DNA from: JAJXSS01 sp964547135
Lineage (GTDB): Bacteria; Planctomycetota; Phycisphaerae; Phycisphaerales; Phycisphaeraceae
Direction of reading: 5' to 3'
DNA length: 64,000 bases
Assembly (NCBI GenBank): GCA_964547135.1
Contig: CAZJMK010000009.1
Coordinates: 9,082 to 73,081, forward strand
Under the pieces are notes generated by a model. The model ran no database searches. It worked only from the letters and a program-made list of their open reading frames with translations, and was not told where the DNA came from. The position numbers and the translations under genes are program-made. Shown here in pieces: positions 9,313-17,467 of the stretch. The first letter of the stretch is position 1. The number at the start of each line of letters is the position of its first letter.

Positions 9313-9858
9313 CTACATCGGTTTACGTTCGATGGTCTGATCGTAGATCGCCAGCAGTTTGGATTTATCGAAAATCATTTCCTGTCGGGATAGGCCGACC
9401 AGGTCGTACACCTGTGTCAGTTCGATCGCATCGACCGGGCAGGCTTCCTCGCACATGCCGCAGTAAATGCAGCGCAGTTCATCGAGGTCGAACTTGATCG
9501 GATATTTTTCGCGGTCGTCCCACGGGGCCTGGCCGGCCTCGATGTGAATGCAGTGAGCCGGGCACGCGGTCTGACACATGAAACATGCCACGCAACGCAC
9601 TCGACCTTGTTCATCACGATTGAGTCGATGCACGCCGCGGAAGTTGCCGATGTGCATGCCGCCCTTTTCGACAGGGATATCTTCCCGTCGCTCTTCGGGG
9701 TAGAACATCGCCTTGTTGCGCTTGCCCCGACCGATGGAGCCGACCAGATGTTTGAACGTCGTGCCCAAACCCTTGACCACCTCCGGTAGAAAAAATGCCT
9801 CAGGGGCCTTGAGCGGTGGCAAATCCACCACCACGATATCTTCATCACGCACCGGCAT
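9313..9858 (-). CDS. nuoI: NADH-quinone oxidoreductase subunit I (two 4Fe-4S ferredoxin)
   Basis: NuoI carries clusters N6a and N6b of complex I, passing electrons towards the quinone. The 181-residue product has two complete CxxCxxCxxxCP motifs, CVACFMCQTACP and CIYCGMCEEACPVD, spaced by about 40 residues as in NuoI, with GMHIGNFRGVHRLNRDEQG before the first and an extended tail. No other nuo gene is adjacent: it sits between repeat-rich gaps, opposite in direction to cdsA. It could be a dispersed part of complex I or a second copy; a stand-alone ferredoxin is less likely because the conserved N-terminal region is present. Confidence 0.85.
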   Translation of the reverse strand: MPVRDEDIVVVDLPPLKAPEAFFLPEVVKGLGTTFKHLVGSIGRGKRNKAMFYPEERREDIPVEKGGMHIGNFRGVHRLNRDEQGRVRCVACFMCQTACPAHCIHIEAGQAPWDDREKYPIKFDLDELRCIYCGMCEEACPVDAIELTQVYDLVGLSRQEMIFDKSKLLAIYDQTIERKPM

Positions 9859-9943
9859 GGTTGAGTTCCTTATTCAGTCACAGCTTGGCCATCATCGTAC
9901 CGGATTGTTCGACACAATTGGCAGCAGGTCAAATCAACCCAAC

Positions 9944-10021
9944 GACGCCGAGCCTTTTAGGGCCGGATTTTTGCATTCGCAACATGTTCCCGATTATCCG
10001 GGGCTGAAGCCCTCGGCGTCA
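9944..10021. repeat. Family B hairpin element (GACGCCG...CGGCGTCA)
   Basis: Left arm GACGCCGAGCCTTTTAGGGC, right arm GGGGCTGAAGCCCTCGGCGT plus CA. Each arm is itself palindromic around AGGGC/GCCCT. It lies just upstream of cdsA. Confidence 0.7.
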
Positions 10022-10080
10022 GTCGCGTGGTCCCTTGCACTTGGCAACCCTGTTGTTCCGCCTTGCGTTAACATGTTCAC

Positions 10081-11061
10081 ATGCTTCGTTACCGCATGAT
10101 TTTCGGTTCGCTGATGATCGCTCTGATTTTGGGCGTGTTTTACCTGGACAATCGGCTGGACCAGGTGGGCATCAGTGACTCATGGCTGCAAGCGCTTTTT
10201 TTCGGGCGCACCTATCTGCCTGCCGGGCTGGTGATGCTGTTTTTGGTGCTCGCCTTGATTCCGCTTGGGGCACGTGAACTGGTGATGATTTTTCGTGCCA
10301 AGGGCATTTCCGCCGACACGGCCATGGTCGCCTGGTCCGGTATCGTCGGCTGTTTATCACTCTACATTCTGCCTTCGTCAATTGACGCCCAGCGTGCGGT
10401 GGCGATTTTCGCTTCCATCGTCATTCTGCTTTTTTTCGTCTCGCTGGTGCAATACAGCCTGCGTCAGAAGCGCACGCAGGGCGCAGTGGCGGTGGCGGGC
10501 GTGACGATGTTCGCACTCATCTACATGGGTTTTCTGCCCGGGTTTTTCATTCTGATTCGGCGCTGGCACTCGGCCTGGCTGATTCTGGGCATCATCGCCA
10601 CGACCAAGGCCTGTGACATCGGGGCGTACTTCACCGGGCGTTTACTGGGGCGACATAAAATGATTCCCTGGCTGTCGCCGGGCAAAACCTGGGAGGGGCT
10701 GGCCGGGGGCGTACTGGCATCGACGCTGACGGCTGTGGGGCTGGTGATGCTGGCCCAGTGGTTGCAAGGGCCTGATGCGACGGGCGTACAGATTTTGGGG
10801 GAGTTCAGCAAAGGGCCGGGGCAACGGGTGTTCACGCCGCAGGTGTATCCGCTCTGGGCGGTGGCGATCTGCGGGGCCTTGTTCGCGCTGGTGGGGCAGT
10901 TCGGCGACCTGACGGCCAGTCTTTTCAAACGTGATGCAGGCATCAAGGACTCGGCCAGTTACATCCCCGGGTTCGGCGGCGTGCTCGATGTCGTTGATTC
11001 GCCCCTCTCCGTCGCACCCCTGGCCTATTGGGCACTGGTCATTCTGCCCCGCTTGGCGTGA
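10081..11061 (+). CDS. cdsA: Phosphatidate cytidylyltransferase
   Basis: CdsA makes CDP-diacylglycerol, the precursor of membrane phospholipids, at the inner membrane. The 326-residue product has about eight hydrophobic helices, and near the C-terminus the signature SLFKRDAGIKDSASYIPGFG followed by GVLDVVDS. Compared with the classical signature (PGHGGxLDRxD) the histidine is phenylalanine and the arginine is valine, while KRxxxxKD and the aspartates are kept. The middle block ACDIGAYFTGRLLGRHKMIPWLSPGKTWEG is typical of the family. The start lies 60 bases after a family B repeat; no strong ribosome site is visible before the ATG. Confidence 0.92.
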   Translation: MLRYRMIFGSLMIALILGVFYLDNRLDQVGISDSWLQALFFGRTYLPAGLVMLFLVLALIPLGARELVMIFRAKGISADTAMVAWSGIVGCLSLYILPSSIDAQRAVAIFASIVILLFFVSLVQYSLRQKRTQGAVAVAGVTMFALIYMGFLPGFFILIRRWHSAWLILGIIATTKACDIGAYFTGRLLGRHKMIPWLSPGKTWEGLAGGVLASTLTAVGLVMLAQWLQGPDATGVQILGEFSKGPGQRVFTPQVYPLWAVAICGALFALVGQFGDLTASLFKRDAGIKDSASYIPGFGGVLDVVDSPLSVAPLAYWALVILPRLA

Positions 11062-11319
11062 GGACGGAACGAAGTGGTCAAGTGGCGAAAGTGGTCAAGT
11101 GCGGAACATCAAGCCAAGGACGAGTCTCGCCTTAGGCGGACGAGGACTTGGGTATGGGTTGGTTGATCGGTTGGCTGGTAAATCGGTTAATCGGTAAAAA
11201 ACATTCTGACCGAGCAACCGACTCACCGATTCACCACACCGACCAGACGCGATAAATCGCGGCGCTAACTTCCGAATACTGCTCTGACACTCGGCCACTT
11301 CTTTTCGCACTCGACCACT
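11062..11319. repeat. Composite repeat island between cdsA and the PAP2 gene
   Basis: Family A units at both ends (11073-11100 forward; 11288-11320 reversed), a CCAAGGACGAG/GGACTTGGGT inverted pair (about 11113-11152, family F), and a reversed family D copy (11244-11269). No gene is seen. Confidence 0.55.
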
Positions 11320-11943
11320 TTACTTCACCCGATTACGCCACTGGTCCAACTGCCAGATGGCTGCCACGCCCAGCCAGGCGACGATGCCCGCAGCCGTGAC
11401 ATCGCTGACAAAGTGTGCCCCGGTGACCACCCGTTGTAACGCACAACCAATGCCGATCACCCACCACACCGGCCAGGCTCGCGGGTAGAGGCGCATCAAC
11501 ATGAACATCGCGGCAAACGCAATCGTCGCATGACTGCTGGGCAGGCCCAACCCACCCGTATCAAACGTGCGCTCGCTCCAGGGGCGAAACACGTATTCAC
11601 CCCCCGCCTGCTCCGGGCGCATCCGTCGCAACATGATTTTGCACACTTCCGCCAGCACCGCGTTCAACGCCACCGCACAAAACAACATCACCGGTGTCCG
11701 CCAGGCAATCCGCCAACCCACCTGTTTGACCCCCGGCCAACCAATCAACATCATCGCTGCAATGATCAATGCCCATGTCGGCGCATAACCCGCTGCCCGA
11801 AATATTCGCCAACGATCCATGATCTGCGCATCGCCGGCGATCCACTGACCATGCACACTCTGCCAAACCCGCGCATCGACAGCATGCGCTATCGTCAGCA
11901 ACAGCGCCGCCACCGCACAACCTATCAGCACTTTGGTTTTCAT
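11320..11943 (-). CDS. PAP2-superfamily membrane phosphatase
   Basis: A 207-residue membrane protein with all three type 2 phosphatidic acid phosphatase motifs: KIMLRRMRP (KxxxxxxRP), GLPSSHATIAF (PSxH) and QRVVTGAHFVSDV (the arginine-histidine-aspartate motif). These residues hydrolyse lipid phosphates or pyrophosphates such as undecaprenyl pyrophosphate or lipid A phosphates. It overlaps the end of the upstream GT39 gene by four bases (ATGA), which implies translational coupling and a shared task, perhaps envelope lipid or glycan modification. Confidence 0.88.
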   Translation of the reverse strand: MKTKVLIGCAVAALLLTIAHAVDARVWQSVHGQWIAGDAQIMDRWRIFRAAGYAPTWALIIAAMMLIGWPGVKQVGWRIAWRTPVMLFCAVALNAVLAEVCKIMLRRMRPEQAGGEYVFRPWSERTFDTGGLGLPSSHATIAFAAMFMLMRLYPRAWPVWWVIGIGCALQRVVTGAHFVSDVTAAGIVAWLGVAAIWQLDQWRNRVK

Positions 11944-13823
11944 GGACCGGTTGCATCCGACTTGGACAATGGGCCTAAAAACGCCTCGGCCACGTACACC
12001 TTGCGCCTGGGTTTTTCGTTTGCATCCTTTTTAAATTCCGTTACCCCCGGCGGCTCGACCTGACGCAGATTGCGAAACCCAAACGCCAGGCGCCACGGAC
12101 GGGCATCGGTCGTCACCAACACCATCGGCTTGCCCACCAGTGACGGGTCCGCCAAATTCGTGTCCGCAAAAAAATCGTACGAGCTTTTCCGCCCACCCAG
12201 ATACGACGTCGCACTGTACACCCCCGGCTGTCCGGGTAAATAAAACGCAAGCAAAGCTGTGTCACCATACGACCCCGTTGCGATGATGGGCTTTTGTTCC
12301 ATCGTCAGCTTGGCGTTGGTCATGCCGCGTTGCACCATGTCCGCCAGGGCGCTGCCGGCGGTGAGCCGATGCACGGGTATGACTTGCTTGAACCCCGGCA
12401 GTTGCGCCAGCGGCACCAGCATCATCATGCCCAGGCCGATGATCAAACCGTAAGCCATCGCCCAATGCCAACCCATCTGTGCTGCGGTTTCGGGTTTGCG
12501 ACGCAGGTAACCCATGCGTGGCCGAGGTCGTGTGGTGTTGCTGTACCATTGCGTCACCAGCTCACGATAACGCGGCAACTCATCGCACAACATCGCCCCG
12601 GCCAGGGCAATCAAACCGACGTAGGCAGCGATCGGCCAATTGCCTTCGACCTGGTGCATCAGCGAAATCGCTGCGTAAAACACCAGCACGCCCCCGGCTG
12701 TGCACAGCAGCATGAAACGCACCGACCAGCTTCGACCATCACGCCAGCGCTGCAGCCAACCCTGACGCACCCCCAGCCAAAGCAATATCGCCCCCGGCCC
12801 GACCAAAGCCAGTTGCACGACGATGAACTCGATCGGATTGAGCACCCGACGTACTGCGGGTTGTTTGACCAATTGCGAAAACTGTTCGCTGATGGTTTTC
12901 GGTTCAGCAGGGGTGGTTGTCGGCTTGGCGGTGGGTGTGGGCGGGATGATGCCGGGGACGGGGGTGGTTTGTGAGGGGCTGCGGTCGCCGCCGGGCAGTT
13001 CGATGTTGCCCAGCAGGTGGCGATACGTCGGCCAATCGTGACGATGGTTCCAAATCGCCACCGGCAAGGCGCACACGACCAAAATCAACCCGGCTAAAAC
13101 AGCCCCCATCACTGCACGGCCATGCCAGCGCAGTGACAACCGACGCAATACCACAAATACCAGCAGCCCCGGCAGTATCAACAGCATGGTGTACTTGAAC
13201 AACATGCCCACGCCCAAGGCTAAGCCCAACACCACCCACCAGCCCCACAAGGACAATGCTGAATCATGAGCGGGCTTGTCATCGTCGACGGCTGCATCAC
13301 GATTCGACTTTTGCAACGGCCCCGGCCAACGGTGCAAGGAAGTGGTGATGTGGGCCATCGCCAACAGCGCCAATGCCCAGAACACCAGCAAGGGGGCATC
13401 AATGGTCATGAGCATCGACGTCGCCTGGTAAGCCGGGGTGAGCAGAAACAAGGCGGCTGCATAAAACCCGGCACGTGAATCGCCCCTGGCCAGGTGCATC
13501 GCCAAGCGTGCGACCAGCAGCGCAGCAAGAGCACCGCATAGCACGGCTGGTAAACGCACCGCCCATTCGGTGTGGCCGAGCAGGCGCGTGCTGCCGGCGA
13601 TGAGCCAGGCGATGCCGGGGCCTTTGCTGTAGTAACAAAGGTCCAGTCGGCGGGACCAATCCCAGTATTGGGCTTCGTCGGCCACGAGTTCGTAAGGGGA
13701 CAAAAACACGAGGTACAACAGCCGAATCAGCGATACTGCGCCCACCAGAAGCAACGTGGCGCGCCAGGTCAGACGGGTGTTGACCGGAGGTTGATGCGGG
13801 GTGACCGTGTTGCTGGTGGGCAT
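11940..13823 (-). CDS. GT39/ArnT-like membrane glycosyltransferase
   Basis: The 627-residue product has an N-terminal signal-anchor helix and about twelve further hydrophobic segments. Around residues 40-75 is the family's first-loop motif with DEAQYWDWSRRL, containing the catalytic acidic residues, then YYSKGPGIAWLI and EWAVRLPAVLCGALAALLVARL. Such enzymes move a sugar from a polyprenyl-phosphate donor to protein or lipid A outside the inner membrane. A proline/threonine-rich stretch near residues 270-310 interrupts the hydrophobic core. It overlaps the PAP2 phosphatase downstream, and its start is divergent from the HAD gene, only some 30 bases away. Confidence 0.85.
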   Translation of the reverse strand: MPTSNTVTPHQPPVNTRLTWRATLLLVGAVSLIRLLYLVFLSPYELVADEAQYWDWSRRLDLCYYSKGPGIAWLIAGSTRLLGHTEWAVRLPAVLCGALAALLVARLAMHLARGDSRAGFYAAALFLLTPAYQATSMLMTIDAPLLVFWALALLAMAHITTSLHRWPGPLQKSNRDAAVDDDKPAHDSALSLWGWWVVLGLALGVGMLFKYTMLLILPGLLVFVVLRRLSLRWHGRAVMGAVLAGLILVVCALPVAIWNHRHDWPTYRHLLGNIELPGGDRSPSQTTPVPGIIPPTPTAKPTTTPAEPKTISEQFSQLVKQPAVRRVLNPIEFIVVQLALVGPGAILLWLGVRQGWLQRWRDGRSWSVRFMLLCTAGGVLVFYAAISLMHQVEGNWPIAAYVGLIALAGAMLCDELPRYRELVTQWYSNTTRPRPRMGYLRRKPETAAQMGWHWAMAYGLIIGLGMMMLVPLAQLPGFKQVIPVHRLTAGSALADMVQRGMTNAKLTMEQKPIIATGSYGDTALLAFYLPGQPGVYSATSYLGGRKSSYDFFADTNLADPSLVGKPMVLVTTDARPWRLAFGFRNLRQVEPPGVTEFKKDANEKPRRKVYVAEAFLGPLSKSDATGP

Positions 13824-13852
13824 GGTGAATGAACTATTGTAAAGACCTTACA

Positions 13853-14527
13853 ATGCCACGCATGAACGAACGGAAAATAGCCGGTGTGATTTTTGATATT
13901 GATGGGGTGCTCTGTGATTCCGAGCCGTACATCATCGAGGCGGCAAAGCAGATGTTTGCCGAGCGTTATAACGTGCAGTTGAATGCCGACGACTTCAAAC
14001 CTTTCACGGGCATGGGCGAGGCCAAATTCATCGGCGGGCCGGCTGACAAACTCGGCGTGAAAATCGACCTGGAAGCGGACAAGCACCGCACCTATGAAAT
14101 TTACCTGCAAAGGATCAGGGGCACCTTGCAACCCCTGCCCGGGGCGGTGACGTTTATTCAACGCTTACGCCGGCAAGGCATACGCACCTCGTGTGCCAGT
14201 TCCGCCGATCGGATGAAGGTGGAGGGCAACCTGGCGCAGATCGGTTTGCCGGCCAATGGGTTTGACATCGTCATCACCGGCAGCGATGTGCAGCGCACCA
14301 AACCCGACCCGGAAATATTTTTGAAGGCAGCGGCGGGCATGGGCCTGCCCCCTGAAAAATGTATGGTGGTGGAAGACGCCCCCGCCGGTTGCAAGGGCGC
14401 CCGCAGCGCAGGCATGTTTTGCCTGGGTATCACCAGCAGCTTTACCCCACAGGTATTGCAGGAAGCCGGTGCGATGTGGACGGCGGATGATCTGACCAAG
14501 GTGCCCGGCAACCTGTTTCCCTTTTGA
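13853..14527 (+). CDS. HAD-superfamily phosphatase, beta-phosphoglucomutase-like
   Basis: A 224-residue HAD hydrolase with motif I VIFDIDGVLCDSE (nucleophile D15, general acid D17), a helical cap, motif II near RTSCASSADR, motif III KPDPEIFLKAAAGMGL and motif IV VVEDAPAGCKGARSAGM. The overall pattern is that of the CbbY/beta-phosphoglucomutase subgroup acting on sugar phosphates; the exact substrate is unknown. ATG codons at 13829, 13853 and 13862 are in frame; 13829 would leave almost no space from the divergent gene, so 13853 is a compromise without a strong ribosome site. Confidence 0.85.
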   Translation: MPRMNERKIAGVIFDIDGVLCDSEPYIIEAAKQMFAERYNVQLNADDFKPFTGMGEAKFIGGPADKLGVKIDLEADKHRTYEIYLQRIRGTLQPLPGAVTFIQRLRRQGIRTSCASSADRMKVEGNLAQIGLPANGFDIVITGSDVQRTKPDPEIFLKAAAGMGLPPEKCMVVEDAPAGCKGARSAGMFCLGITSSFTPQVLQEAGAMWTADDLTKVPGNLFPF

Positions 14528-14601
14528 GAACAAGCAGCGTTGGGCCACGAAGAGAAGAAGTGATTTGTAATCCGGCATGGCCAAAGTAAATGGAGTTGAT
14601 C

Positions 14602-15495
14602 ATGCAGCATTTTGCGGATCGATTGCACGAAACAGTGAAGCGCAAAGGTTCGCCGATTTGTGTCGGATTGGACCCGGTGCTGGAGCGATTGCCGACTGCG
14701 CTGCGTGTGAGCACACAGGCGGATATCGATGCGAAGGTGCAGGCCATTGAAACGTTTTGCAGTGGGGTGATTGATGCGGTGGCGGCGCACGTGCCCATCA
14801 TCAAACCGCAGTCGGCCTGCTTTGAGCGATACGGTTGGCGGGGCGTGCGGGTGCTTGAAAACGTGATGCGCCATGCGCAACAGGCGGGCGTATTGGTGCT
14901 GCTGGATGGCAAACGCGGCGACATCGGCATCAGCAGCGAGCATTACGCAGCAGGGCTGCTCGTCGGGGGTGACCAAGTGACCGGGGCCGACGCACTGACG
15001 GTCAATGCGTACCTGGGGGCGGACGGATTGGAACCGTTCATCAAGGCGGCAGCCACGCACGGCAAAGGGTTGTTCGCGCTGGTGCGTACCAGCAACCCCG
15101 GCGGTGATGCGCTGCAGGCTTTGCCATTACACGACGGACGCACCGTGGCACAGGCGGTGGCACAAATCATCACCCAATGCGGAGCGAATCACATCGGTTC
15201 AACCGGTTACAGTTTGCTGGGTGCGGTGGTGGGTGCGACCAAGACGAGTGAAGCGGCGGCCCTGCGCCAGTGCATGGCCGGGCAATGGTTTTTGGTACCG
15301 GGCTTCGGGGCACAAGGGGGCACGGCTGATGATGTTCGGGCTTGTTTCAACAACGATGGCATGGGGGCGATCATCACCGCCAGCCGATCGATTTTGTATG
15401 CGTATGAAAAACCTGTCACCGAGGATTGGCAGTCGGCCATCAGCGCTGCGACGGTGAAAATGAAAAACGAAATCACGGCGATTGTCGGAAGATGA
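14602..15495 (+). CDS. pyrF: Orotidine 5'-phosphate decarboxylase (long bacterial type)
   Basis: PyrF performs the last step of UMP synthesis. The 297-residue product starts FADRLHETVKRKGSPICVGLDP, has the catalytic LLDGKRGDIG motif (D102, K104, D107), then TVNAYLGADGLEPF and FALVRTSNPGG, and ends with LVPGFGAQGGTADDV and ITASRSILYAY. This matches the longer 'subfamily 2' enzymes rather than the short E. coli form. GGAG at 14592-14595 precedes ATG 14602, preferred over the in-frame ATG at 14590. No other pyr genes are adjacent. Confidence 0.95.
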   Translation: MQHFADRLHETVKRKGSPICVGLDPVLERLPTALRVSTQADIDAKVQAIETFCSGVIDAVAAHVPIIKPQSACFERYGWRGVRVLENVMRHAQQAGVLVLLDGKRGDIGISSEHYAAGLLVGGDQVTGADALTVNAYLGADGLEPFIKAAATHGKGLFALVRTSNPGGDALQALPLHDGRTVAQAVAQIITQCGANHIGSTGYSLLGAVVGATKTSEAAALRQCMAGQWFLVPGFGAQGGTADDVRACFNNDGMGAIITASRSILYAYEKPVTEDWQSAISAATVKMKNEITAIVGR

Positions 15496-15644
15496 AGTGG
15501 TCAAGTGGTCAAGTGGTCAAGTGCTTTGTATTTGTTTAGCGCGAACGCTTTGCGTCGGCGTTTGACGCCGTGCCCTTGAGGGCACGATGTTTGCGGTTGT
15601 GTGATGGAACAATCCGGGGCTAAAGCCCTCGGCGTCATTTGTTT
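15496..15644. repeat. Family A, E and B repeats after pyrF
   Basis: Three forward units of AAGTGGTC (15495-15522), a family E copy (15536-15560), then a full family B hairpin from TGACGCCG at 15563 to GGCGTCA at 15637. The island fills the convergent gap. Confidence 0.65.
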
Positions 15645-15821
15645 TCACGCCTCGGCTTCGTGGTCATTGGTTTGATGCGGGAAGCCTTTGACCAGACCGA
15701 GAATGATGGCGGAAAAAATCGCCATGAAAATGAACACACCGAACATGCCCGCTGCCATGACCGACAGCGATTGGTAAAACACTTCGAACGCTTCAGCAGA
15801 AAACATCGGGTTGGGGTTCAT
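15645..15821 (-). CDS. OadG-like small membrane subunit
   Basis: A 58-residue protein with one hydrophobic helix (SVMAAGMFGVFIFMAIFSAIILGLV) and an acidic/polar tail ending HQTNDHEAEA. It lies 68 bases downstream of the OadB-type gene on the same strand. Its size, single helix and position suggest the gamma-like stabilising subunit of a sodium-translocating decarboxylase, but no zinc-binding tail like that of classical OadG is seen. The frame is open further upstream through TTCGAAAT-type repeats; the ATG at 15821 behind GGAGACC is the credible start. Confidence 0.7.
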   Translation of the reverse strand: MNPNPMFSAEAFEVFYQSLSVMAAGMFGVFIFMAIFSAIILGLVKGFPHQTNDHEAEA

Positions 15822-15837
15822 GGATAAAGGTCTCCGA

Positions 15838-15876
15838 ATCAATTCGAAATCCGAAATTCGAAATTCGAAATTCGCA
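15838..15876. repeat. Family I repeat (TTCGAAATTCG units)
   Basis: Consecutive near-palindromic units of AATTCGAAAT fill the short gap between the OadB-like and OadG-like genes. Larger related elements lie at 39864 and 41442. Confidence 0.6.
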
Positions 15877-15889
15877 ATCGTCACTCAAT

Positions 15890-17005
15890 TTATGCGACCA
15901 GGCCCAGAATCATGCCCCCGGCGATGACTGAGCCGATCTGTCCGCCGACGTTGGAGCCGACGGCGTGCATCAGCAGTACGTTCTGCGGGTTTTCTTTTTG
16001 ACCCATGCGATGAATCACCCGTGCGGACATCGGAAACGCGGAGATGCCGCAGGCCCCGATCATCGGGTTGATTTTACGTTTGGCGGGCAGAAACACATTG
16101 AGCACCTTGGCGAAAATCACGCCCCCGGCTGTGTCGAAGACGAACGCAATCAGCCCCATGCCCAGAATCAGCAGCGTTTGCGGACGGAGGAATTGGTCAG
16201 CGACCATGGTGCTGCCGATGGTGATGCCCAGCAGGATGGTGACGATGTTGGCCAGTTCGTTTTGCGCGCCCTTGGCCAATCGATCGACGACGCCGGCTTC
16301 GCGCAACAGGTTGCCGAACATGAGGAACCCGATGAGGGCCGCAGCCGAGGGAACCATCACGCCGGCCACCAGGGCCACGACGATTGGAAACAAAATGCGT
16401 GTGGTCTGCGACACGGGGTAGGTGTGCAGGTCCATGCGGATGCAGCGCTCGTGGCGCGTGGTCAAGGCCCGCACCACCGGGGGTTGAATGATCGGCACCA
16501 GGGCCATGTATGAATAGGCGGCGACGGAAATCGGCCCCAATAGTTCAGGGGCGAACTTGTTGGCGACGACGATGGACGTCGGCCCGTCGGCAGCACCGAT
16601 GATGCCGATGGCAGCGGCCTGTTTGAGGGAAAAGCCGAACAGGCCGGCAAGGCTCATGGTGGCGAAAATGCCGAACTGTGCGGCGGCGCCGAATAAAAGC
16701 ATCAGCGGATTGGCTAGCAGGGGTGTGAAGTCGATCATCGCGCCCACGGCCACGAAAATAAGCAGCGGAAACAGTTCGTTGCGAATGCCTGATTCGTAAA
16801 GCACCTTGAGCGGCCCGGGGTCGGACGCATCGCCGACAACCAAACCCAACGGCAGGTTGGCAAGCAGTGCCCCAAAACCCATCGGCAGCAGCAGGGCGGG
16901 TTCGTATTCCTTTTTGATCGCCAGGTAAATGAGTGTGCCGGCGATCAAATACATGACGCATTGCAACAGGTCAAGGTGCTTCAGACCTTCGAGTAGAAAT
17001 TGCAT
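15890..17005 (-). CDS. Sodium ion-translocating decarboxylase, beta subunit (OadB/GcdB type)
   Basis: The beta subunit decarboxylates carboxybiotin and exports sodium ions. The 371-residue protein is very hydrophobic and shows GIIGAADGPTSIVVANKFAPEL, LLPMGFGALLANLPLG, and the C-terminal MIGACGISAFPMSARVIHRM with NVLLMHAVGSNVGGQIGSVI, all characteristic of OadB/MmdB/GcdB. The alpha carboxyltransferase and the biotin carrier are not adjacent, so which acid (oxaloacetate, methylmalonyl-CoA or glutaconyl-CoA) is decarboxylated cannot be told. The small gene downstream is probably its partner. Confidence 0.9.
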   Translation of the reverse strand: MQFLLEGLKHLDLLQCVMYLIAGTLIYLAIKKEYEPALLLPMGFGALLANLPLGLVVGDASDPGPLKVLYESGIRNELFPLLIFVAVGAMIDFTPLLANPLMLLFGAAAQFGIFATMSLAGLFGFSLKQAAAIGIIGAADGPTSIVVANKFAPELLGPISVAAYSYMALVPIIQPPVVRALTTRHERCIRMDLHTYPVSQTTRILFPIVVALVAGVMVPSAAALIGFLMFGNLLREAGVVDRLAKGAQNELANIVTILLGITIGSTMVADQFLRPQTLLILGMGLIAFVFDTAGGVIFAKVLNVFLPAKRKINPMIGACGISAFPMSARVIHRMGQKENPQNVLLMHAVGSNVGGQIGSVIAGGMILGLVA

Positions 17006-17068
17006 GTGGTTGCTCGTGCAGGGTGAAAGCCAATGATAGCGGAAAATGGAAAAGGGATGATGGACATC

Positions 17069-17134
17069 TGACGCCGTGGGCTTTAGCCCCGGTTGCTACG
17101 TCGTCGTCATCCAGCCCTGAAGGGCACGGCGTCA
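17069..17134. repeat. Family B hairpin element
   Basis: TGACGCCGTGGGCTTTAGCC at the left and CCCTGAAGGGCACGGCGTCA at the right, in the divergent gap upstream of both membrane-transport loci. A short GC palindrome, CACCGCCGAGGGCGGCGGTG (about 17170-17189), follows. Confidence 0.7.
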
Positions 17135-17293
17135 ATACTTTTTTTATAACACCGCTGCTTGATGAAGCACACCGCCGAGGGCGGCGGTGCCACAAGACAC
17201 ACAGCCACCATTATTAATTCGTGTTATTCTGTGCAACGCGCCGGGAGGCGGGGGTGTGATCGGTGTTGTTTTCCTTTCGAACGTGAGGTGACC

Positions 17294-17467
17294 ATGTTGG
17301 GCATTGACAGTTGGGGTGTGTTGGCAGCCTGTCTTTTGTGTCTTGTTTCCGCAGGGTTGTGCGTGGGCTACGGCCTGTGGCGGTGGAACCGCGATGAGGA
17401 CGCCGACCAACCCGATGATGTGCAATGGGCACAGACGCAGGCCAGGGAAGAGGAGACGTTGTCATGA
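17294..17467 (+). CDS. Small symporter accessory membrane protein
   Basis: A 57-residue protein with one helix (GVLAACLLCLVSAGLCVGYGLW) and an acidic tail (RNRDEDADQPDD-like). It has GAGGTG directly before its ATG at 17294 and ends four bases inside the symporter gene (ATGA overlap), implying coupled translation. Small one-helix proteins with the same pattern, a Gly-x-Asp start, a Leu-Cys-Leu helix and a Trp-x-Trp/Asn-Arg exit, are known to precede sodium/solute symporters in many bacteria. The role in stability or regulation of the symporter is inferred from this association. Confidence 0.75.
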   Translation: MLGIDSWGVLAACLLCLVSAGLCVGYGLWRWNRDEDADQPDDVQWAQTQAREEETLS

